Positions 58,886 through 64,000 of a stretch of DNA of 64,000 bases are shown in pieces. A model generated the notes under the pieces. The model worked only from the letters and a program-made list of their open reading frames with translations. It was not told the DNA's origin and ran no database searches. The DNA comes from Clostridia bacterium. Its GTDB lineage: Bacteria > Bacillota > Clostridia > Lachnospirales > Lachnospiraceae. Position numbers and translations under genes: made by a program. Where the stretch lies: NCBI GenBank assembly GCA_003249225.1, contig QKJQ01000015.1, positions 62,001-126,000 of the forward strand, written 5' to 3'. Within the stretch, counting starts at the first letter, position 1, and the number at the start of each line of letters is the position of its first letter.

Positions 58886-59614
58886 TCATAATCCACGTCC
58901 CGTACAAAGACTGACAAAATAAACTGTTTTAACTCCGTTCGCAAGTAGTATCCTGGTGCAAGCTTCCATGGTGCTTCCTGTCGTGTAAATATCATCGATC
59001 AATATTACCTTTTGAAGTTCTTTTTTCAGTTGCTCTGTTCTCTTTGTTTTCCTTTCGTCAATAATAAATGCTTTCTCTAGATTTGAAAGCCGTTCAAGAT
59101 CATTTAACTGCTTTTGCGGCATTGTGTTCCGGTTTCTGATCAGATAATCTGAAATCACCGGTATTCCAAGCGCCTCACCAACACCTCTGGCCAGGACTTG
59201 TGCCTGATTGTATCCCCGGTATCTCTTTTTGGCCGGATGGACCGGAATCGGTATAAGTGCATCCGGTTGCAGTTCTTTTATAGTATTTCCAAACCTTTCT
59301 GTCATCATGCTGACGAAGAAGGCGCCAAACTCTTTTTTATTTCTGTACTTAAAATCACCGATTGCCTGTTTCATTATGTCATCATATAGAAATACTGCAA
59401 ATCCTTTTTCAAAATGATGTTTCTTTTTATAACAGTCAAAACAGTATTCTGTTTCTTCATACTCGACCGGTTTCCCACATTTCAGACAGACCGGACCTTC
59501 AAGAAAAGACAGTTTACTTTCACACTCCGGGCAGATAAGTGTTCCCTTATCTGACAGGACTTCCCTGCAGACCGGACAGCACCTTGGGTACAACAGTTCC
59601 AGCAATCTGTGCAT
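58886..59614 (-). CDS. comFC: ComFC-like phosphoribosyltransferase-fold protein
   Basis: 242 aa. N-terminal zinc finger (CCPVCREVL, CPECESKL, CLKCGKPVE, CFDCYKK). The C-terminal PRTase fold has PIPVHPAKKRYRGYNQAQVLARG and the PRPP loop VILIDDIYTTGSTMEAC. ComFC helps DNA uptake and handling in competence. The start overlaps the preceding stop (TAATG), showing coupling to the nucleotidyltransferase gene, and yvyF follows after 17 bases. Confidence 0.92.
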   Translation of the reverse strand: MHRLLELLYPRCCPVCREVLSDKGTLICPECESKLSFLEGPVCLKCGKPVEYEETEYCFDCYKKKHHFEKGFAVFLYDDIMKQAIGDFKYRNKKEFGAFFVSMMTERFGNTIKELQPDALIPIPVHPAKKRYRGYNQAQVLARGVGEALGIPVISDYLIRNRNTMPQKQLNDLERLSNLEKAFIIDERKTKRTEQLKKELQKVILIDDIYTTGSTMEACTRILLANGVKTVYFVSLCTGRGL

Positions 59615-60537
59615 TATTTTTCAAACAAACATGCCGGATATTGTCCCTGATCGACAAGTGCCTGAAGGGAATTAACAACAACCTCTTTGTCTTCCTTATA
59701 TGTAACACCGAACCATTTATCATTGGTCGGTAGAACCTTCACGGTCGCCTTTTTCTGATCAACAAGCCTGCCGACAACATCAGGAAGAAGGTGTTCCGCT
59801 TTCAATGGGTTCTCACCGATCTTACCGAGGAAAGACGTAAAATCAGTTTTTAATTCCTCCAAAAAGTCTGGTGTAAAGCCCCACATATTCATTGAGACCG
59901 GACTGTTAAGCGGTACTTCAACCGGCTTATCGTTACCGTCTTTTCCAATTGCAATGTCACCTTTACGTTCAATAGCATAGGTTTCTTCAACATGATTTAA
60001 CATACCATTGCTGTCAACATCACAGGTACCTCTGGTCACGATACCGTTATCACTTAACGTGTTGCCAAGAACAAAGCCCGCCATGCAATACTGGTGCGTC
60101 GTTTTCTTATCAGCTGCTTCACAAAGGAAATCATGAATCTTTGCGAAAGCTTCTTTGCCATAATAATCATCCGCATTGATAACAAGAAATGGTTCCTTTA
60201 CTTTACCAAGACAGCTAAGCACAGCCTGACCGGTTCCCCATGGTTTTGTACGTTCTGCCGGAGCAGTAAATCCTGCCGGAAGATCGTCAAGTTCCTGGTA
60301 TACATATTCCACTTCGATTTCTTTCTCAATTCTATTTCCAATAATCTCTTTGAACGCTTCCTCAAGGTCGTGACGAATGATGAACACTACCTTATCAAAT
60401 CCTGCTTCTCTGGCGTCATAGATTGAATAATCCATAATAATCTCACCGCTTGGACCAACATGCTCCAACTGCTTTATACCGCCTCCGAAACGACTACCCA
60501 TACCTGCTGCCATTATAACCAATGCTGTTTTGCTCAC
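59614..60537 (-). CDS. Sugar nucleotidyltransferase-like protein, GTG start
   Basis: 307 aa from GTG 60537, eight bases after AGGAGG; the track start at 60570 lacks that support. NTP-binding ALVIMAAGMGSRFGGGIKQLE, acceptor motif INADDYYGKEAF. The fold is that of glucose-1-phosphate thymidylyl/uridylyltransferases, but specificity is unclear. It heads the comFC-yvyF-cheX-cheY operon, about 190 bases after recD2. Confidence 0.85.
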   Translation of the reverse strand: MSKTALVIMAAGMGSRFGGGIKQLEHVGPSGEIIMDYSIYDAREAGFDKVVFIIRHDLEEAFKEIIGNRIEKEIEVEYVYQELDDLPAGFTAPAERTKPWGTGQAVLSCLGKVKEPFLVINADDYYGKEAFAKIHDFLCEAADKKTTHQYCMAGFVLGNTLSDNGIVTRGTCDVDSNGMLNHVEETYAIERKGDIAIGKDGNDKPVEVPLNSPVSMNMWGFTPDFLEELKTDFTSFLGKIGENPLKAEHLLPDVVGRLVDQKKATVKVLPTNDKWFGVTYKEDKEVVVNSLQALVDQGQYPACLFEK

Positions 60538-60723
60538 TTTTCTTTCCTCCTGTTTACAAAAACTTTTCATTTATTTTTAAATAAAACATTTCATAGAATA
60601 ATGAATCTTCAAAAAGACCCTGGCGTTATATTTTCAGCCCGTATCTGAAAACTTCAGGTCTTATCTGGTTTAATTATACGTCACTTGCACAAAAAATGCA
60701 CGTTTTTTTTCTTGTTGCGCATA

Positions 60724-62937
60724 TTACTGGTCTTTTAAATGATAATGCAGACCGGAGTACCGCTTTTGTTCATTAATATTTTCTATCATATTCCAAACAG
60801 TATCTTTGCTTCCAATCAGTGTCACGCAGTTCTTTGCCCTCGTTACTGCTGTATATAGAAGATTCCTATGCAACAACTGACGTGGGCCTGTCAGTATCGG
60901 CAAAACTACAGCCGGATATTCACTTCCCTGTGATTTATGAATGGTGATAGCATACGCCATCTCCAGTTCATCGAGTTGTGAAAATGGATATTCTGCCAAC
61001 CTGCCTTCATCGAACTCTACGGTAATGATTTCGGCGAACAAATTGATCTCACGGATAATTCCAATGTCTCCGTTAAATACACCCGTCCCATCCTGAATTG
61101 TAATTCGATTAAAACCCAGTACTTTCCATGTCAGCTGGTAGTTGTTTTTGACCTGCATGACCTTATCTCCCTCACGGAATGTCATACCATGTGCCTCTTT
61201 TTCTGCCTTATCTTCCGATGGTGGATTCAGGTATTTTTGAAGGACCTGATTCAGGTTCTCTACTCCAAGCTCTCCTTTTCGCATTGGTGTAAGCACCTGA
61301 ATATCAAAGGAGCCGGCATTCACGTAACCAGGAAGTTTGTCTCTTACCAGGCTGACCGTCAGTCCAAGAATATCATTTACCTGCAAACGTTGCAGCATAA
61401 AGAAATCTTTGCTTTTGTTATCCATTTTAATCTGCTCTCCGGCATTGATTTTATGGGCATTTACAACAATATCACTCTCAGAAGCCTGACGAAAGATCTT
61501 GGTAAGACAGACTACATGGAATTTTTCTGATTCTATCATGTCGTGAAGCACATTTCCGGGTCCGACCGACGGAAGCTGATTGACATCACCGACAAAGATA
61601 ACACGCGTTCCAACAACAATGGCTCGCAGCAATGCATGCATCAGACTGATATCGACCATCGACATCTCATCAATGATCACTGCATCACACTCAAGCGGAT
61701 TACTTTCATCCCGTTCGAATACCATATCTCTTCCGGAGCCGTCCCCGCCTTTTCCAAGTTCCAGCATGCGATGGATCGTCCGTGCTTCATACCCTGTCGT
61801 TTCTTTCATACGCTTTGCCGCACGACCCGTCGGCGCAGCCAGCAAAATATCCATACCTTCTTCTTCGAAGAATCGGATTATGGCATTTATCGTTGTAGTC
61901 TTTCCGGTTCCGGGACCTCCGGTAAGAATAAAGAGACCGCATCGTGCGGCTTCTTCGACTGCAAGCCGCTGCATCTCATCAAGTTCTATGTCAAAGCTTT
62001 TCTGCAGCTTATCAATTCTGGCATTCACCAATGCCGGATCCGGGTTATAGATCAGATTCAGGTCATGAAGCATCCTTGCTGTATTGAGCTCCAGATAATA
62101 ATATGGCGCATGATAAATGCACTCCATACCGTCCAGGACCTGAAGTATCACTTTTTTCTCGAAGCAGCACAGATCAAGCTGGCGGCGGACCTCATTTTCA
62201 TCTACCATCAGGAGTCGTACCGCAATGCCAATCAATTCCTGTTTCGGAAGGTAGACATGTCCATTAGCCGCTGCCTGCATAAGACAATACAGAATTCCCG
62301 CTTTTACCCTGTATTCGGAATCCGAACCGATTCCTGCTTTGACAGCAATGTCATCTGCTGTCTGAAAACCGACGCCGTCCATCTCTTCCGCAAGGCGGTA
62401 TGGATTTGTCCTGATGATCTCATAGAGTTCATTCTTATAACGCTGGTAGATCTTAACGGCAAGATTTACCCCGATGCTATATTCTGCAAGGAACATGGTT
62501 GCCGATCGCAGCTCTTTTTTACCATGGAACTGCTCATAAATCTCCTGTGCCTTCTTAATACTGATTCCTTTGATCTCAGCAAGACGCTCCGGTTCATTTT
62601 CAATAATATGAAAGGTACGGTCATCAAACTTTTTAACGATTCGCGCCGCCAGCGCTTCTCCTATACCTTTGATTGCACCAGAGGCCAGATATCGTTCCAT
62701 TGATTTTGCGTTATCCGGCTGTTTTATATCATACTGGGTAACTTGGAACTGTTCACCATAGGTCGGATGTGATATATAGTTTCCTTCAAGGCTGACGTAT
62801 TCTCCTTCATTTATAAATACAAAGGTTCCAACGCAGGTTATCTCATCGTCATCGGCTGCCAGTGAAAGAACGGTATAGCCATTTTCCTGATTCCTGTATA
62901 CAATTTTCTCAACATACCCTTCCAGGCTTTCTGCCAT
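60724..62937 (-). CDS. recD2: ATP-dependent RecD2 helicase
   Basis: 737 aa from MAESLEGYVEKIVYR at 62937 (AAGGAAGGGTG upstream). N-terminal OB-like and HhH region, then SF1B helicase: Walker A ILTGGPGTGKTTTINAI, Walker B AVIIDEMSMVD, motif III FVGDVNQLPSVGPG, and motifs V/VI YAITIHKSQGSEYPAV and LYTAVTRAKNCVTLIGS. It is a 5'-3' DNA helicase independent of RecBC, used in repair and replication. It follows the flagellar terminator at 63031-63056. Confidence 0.95.
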   Translation of the reverse strand: MAESLEGYVEKIVYRNQENGYTVLSLAADDDEITCVGTFVFINEGEYVSLEGNYISHPTYGEQFQVTQYDIKQPDNAKSMERYLASGAIKGIGEALAARIVKKFDDRTFHIIENEPERLAEIKGISIKKAQEIYEQFHGKKELRSATMFLAEYSIGVNLAVKIYQRYKNELYEIIRTNPYRLAEEMDGVGFQTADDIAVKAGIGSDSEYRVKAGILYCLMQAAANGHVYLPKQELIGIAVRLLMVDENEVRRQLDLCCFEKKVILQVLDGMECIYHAPYYYLELNTARMLHDLNLIYNPDPALVNARIDKLQKSFDIELDEMQRLAVEEAARCGLFILTGGPGTGKTTTINAIIRFFEEEGMDILLAAPTGRAAKRMKETTGYEARTIHRMLELGKGGDGSGRDMVFERDESNPLECDAVIIDEMSMVDISLMHALLRAIVVGTRVIFVGDVNQLPSVGPGNVLHDMIESEKFHVVCLTKIFRQASESDIVVNAHKINAGEQIKMDNKSKDFFMLQRLQVNDILGLTVSLVRDKLPGYVNAGSFDIQVLTPMRKGELGVENLNQVLQKYLNPPSEDKAEKEAHGMTFREGDKVMQVKNNYQLTWKVLGFNRITIQDGTGVFNGDIGIIREINLFAEIITVEFDEGRLAEYPFSQLDELEMAYAITIHKSQGSEYPAVVLPILTGPRQLLHRNLLYTAVTRAKNCVTLIGSKDTVWNMIENINEQKRYSGLHYHLKDQ

Positions 62938-62997
62938 GATCAACACCCTTCCTTTACCAGAACATAAAGCACTCAGACCGTTTTGAGTACTTTTTCT

Positions 62998-63018
62998 GCT
63001 CTATGAATTCCATAGAGC
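62998..63018. repeat. Perfect 8-bp inverted repeat upstream of recD2
   Basis: GCTCTATG and CATAGAGC flank a five-base loop (AATTC). It lies between the flagellar terminator and recD2 and may be a regulator site; it has no T tract and so is not a terminator. Confidence 0.6.
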
Positions 63019-63030
63019 TTCTTTGTGAAC

Positions 63031-63056
63031 AAAAAAATACGCCCCGGCCGGGCGCA
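63031..63056 (-). terminator. Terminator of the flgG-flgJ-like operon
   Basis: A GC-rich stem CGCCC/GGGCG is followed by TATTTTTTT on the minus strand, 33 bases after the stop of the rod-binding protein gene. Confidence 0.8.
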
Positions 63057-63088
63057 GCCTGCCGAAAGCGCTTTTTTAAGTGGTACAA

Positions 63089-63421
63089 TTACTCTCTCTT
63101 CATTGAGTCGTATAACATCTGGGCAATCCCCAACTGCCCGCTGTCTGCGATCTGCTCCGCATATTCCTGATACCGCATATCGCCAAAATACTGTTCGTAC
63201 TCATTCTCATCTTCTTCTGTTGAGACGGTACTTCTCATGGATTCAATCATCTGTTCCACCAGATAAGCTTCAAAGCTTTTGCAGGCATCCATCATTTCCT
63301 CATCGGTCGCACCTGTCATCCCATCTGACAGAGTACTTTCAAGCTTTGAAGTTGATGATGTGCTTGCCGAATTGCTAATTGTACTGGATAACAGCGAATC
63401 CGAACCAATTGAAATGCTCAT
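63089..63421 (-). CDS. flgJ: FlgJ N-terminal-like rod-binding protein
   Basis: 110 aa from MSISIGSDSLLSS at 63421 (GGGGGAAG upstream); the track ORF extends 33 codons further without support. The rod-binding motif is present: ACKSFEAYLVEQMIESMRSTV and YAEQIADSGQLGIAQMLYDSM. It lacks the C-terminal peptidoglycan hydrolase domain of enteric FlgJ, as is common in Clostridia. It helps flagellar rod assembly in the periplasm-equivalent space. It follows flgG in the operon. Confidence 0.85.
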   Translation of the reverse strand: MSISIGSDSLLSSTISNSASTSSTSKLESTLSDGMTGATDEEMMDACKSFEAYLVEQMIESMRSTVSTEEDENEYEQYFGDMRYQEYAEQIADSGQLGIAQMLYDSMKRE

Positions 63422-63681
63422 TGCTTCCCCCAATTCCGCGCATCTCCTGCGCATGGCTACGTCTGTGCCAAAACAACGAACGGCACAGACCATGTGCTGC
63501 CGGAATGCACTCCCGGCCATGACCCTTGTTGCTCTTCTTGTTCCTACCCTATCTTGCAGGTATACAGCTTGCAGGCTGTACCCTGTAACACCAAAGTAAT
63601 TATGTCATACATTTTCCAGGATTTTCTGCCAGCCGACGAGTTCTGCCGCCGCTAAAATTATCCGTCAAATTATACTCACGT

Positions 63682-64000
63682 CTACTGTCTTAAATTATTT
63701 GCAAGCTGAAGCATCTCATCTGCTGCCTGAATTGCCTTCGAATTCATCTCATATGCTCTCTGGGCTACGATTAAATTTACCACTTCATCAACCGTCTGAA
63801 CGTTGGAAGCTTCCAGATAACCGGAGATTATTGAACTCTTTGTCAGTGCCGTATCCGTGCTCTCCAGTCTTGGAGACCCAGAATTGTCGGTTGCATTAAG
63901 CAAGGAATCCGATGTCTTTTCAAGTCCCGACGGATTGTTGAACTGTACCAGACCAATCTGCATGTCAGTTTTCTGAATCGTTCCGTTTGAATCCGGGTAA
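63682..64000 (-). CDS. Flagellar hook-basal body protein, FlgG/FlgF family (partial, 5' end outside window)
   Basis: The frame runs open to the window edge, so only the last 105 or so residues are seen; the track's Met at 63963 is internal. The C-terminal FlgG signature is clear: SGYLEASNVQTVDEVVNLIVAQRAYEMNSKAIQAADEMLQLANNLRQ, as in distal-rod proteins. The upstream part needed to separate FlgG from FlgF is missing, though FlgG is likelier. The 260-base gap to the next gene has no ORF with good coding character. Confidence 0.88.
   Translation of the reverse strand, partial: YPDSNGTIQKTDMQIGLVQFNNPSGLEKTSDSLLNATDNSGSPRLESTDTALTKSSIISGYLEASNVQTVDEVVNLIVAQRAYEMNSKAIQAADEMLQLANNLRQ

Noticed and set aside
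61543-62703. 386-aa plus-strand ORF
   Set aside because: It is antisense to recD2 and has the Cys/His/Phe-rich composition typical of reverse-frame shadows.

Overview
The window looks like chromosome from a motile, low-to-moderate-GC member of the Lachnospiraceae (Roseburia/Eubacterium rectale-like Clostridia). The reasons are the protein families (GH130 mannosylglucose phosphorylase, YesM/YesN regulators, YvyF, CheX, long-form HPF, RecD2), strong AGGAGG ribosome binding sites, sigma-A type promoters and flagellar/chemotaxis genes. The taxon is inferred from family content, not from a database search.

Layout. 0.1-9.3 kb (minus strand): a carbohydrate locus with a YesM/YesN two-component system, lipoprotein solute-binding protein, two ABC permeases, GH130 phosphorylase and serine hydrolase, probably for beta-manno-oligosaccharides. 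9.4-15.7 kb (minus): DnaQ-like exonuclease, a GH1 beta-glucosidase pseudogene with a large internal deletion, then a DUF4275 protein, a 51-codon ORF, a NUDIX hydrolase and a 988-aa PLD/SF2-helicase/DUF3427 protein, which may form a defence-type module. 16.2-21.5 kb (plus): LytTR regulator, minimal GHKL kinase and a heterodimeric ABC exporter, with a LytTR-type direct repeat upstream of the exporter. 21.5-24 kb: WYL regulator divergent from an isochorismatase-like hydrolase, and a serine-hydrolase-fold protein with Cys in place of the catalytic Ser. 24.3-34.8 kb: guaA; uvrB and uvrA behind a LexA-type box; a YfbR-like HD phosphohydrolase; CheW; prfB with its +1 frameshift. 35-41 kb: secA, long hpf, a membrane protein and a GGDEF/EAL phosphodiesterase, with a cluster of DnaA boxes between hpf and the membrane protein. 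41.4-46.3 kb: str operon (rpsL, rpsG, fusA, tuf). 46.5-49.3 kb: large secreted 5'-nucleotidase. 49.3-51.5 kb: a 2.1-kb gene-free, T-rich, hairpin-studded region leading to an RpoD-type sigma factor gene. 51.5-57.2 kb: rpoD, plsC, trxB/CPBP/HAD and cvfB. 57.6-64 kb (minus): cheY, cheX, yvyF, comFC, a nucleotidyltransferase, recD2, flgJ-like and the 3' part of flgG.

The most unusual material is non-coding. (i) An array of CTGT-loop-ACAG hairpins spaced about 60 bp apart lies upstream of rpoD, next to a GC-rich candidate structured RNA. (ii) Degenerate tandem repeats occur between uvrB and uvrA (about 45 bp), downstream of yfbR (35 bp, consensus without G) and downstream of cvfB. (iii) At least four perfect DnaA boxes lie within 245 bp, far from any dnaA gene. 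No tRNA, rRNA, insertion sequence or CRISPR array was recognised.
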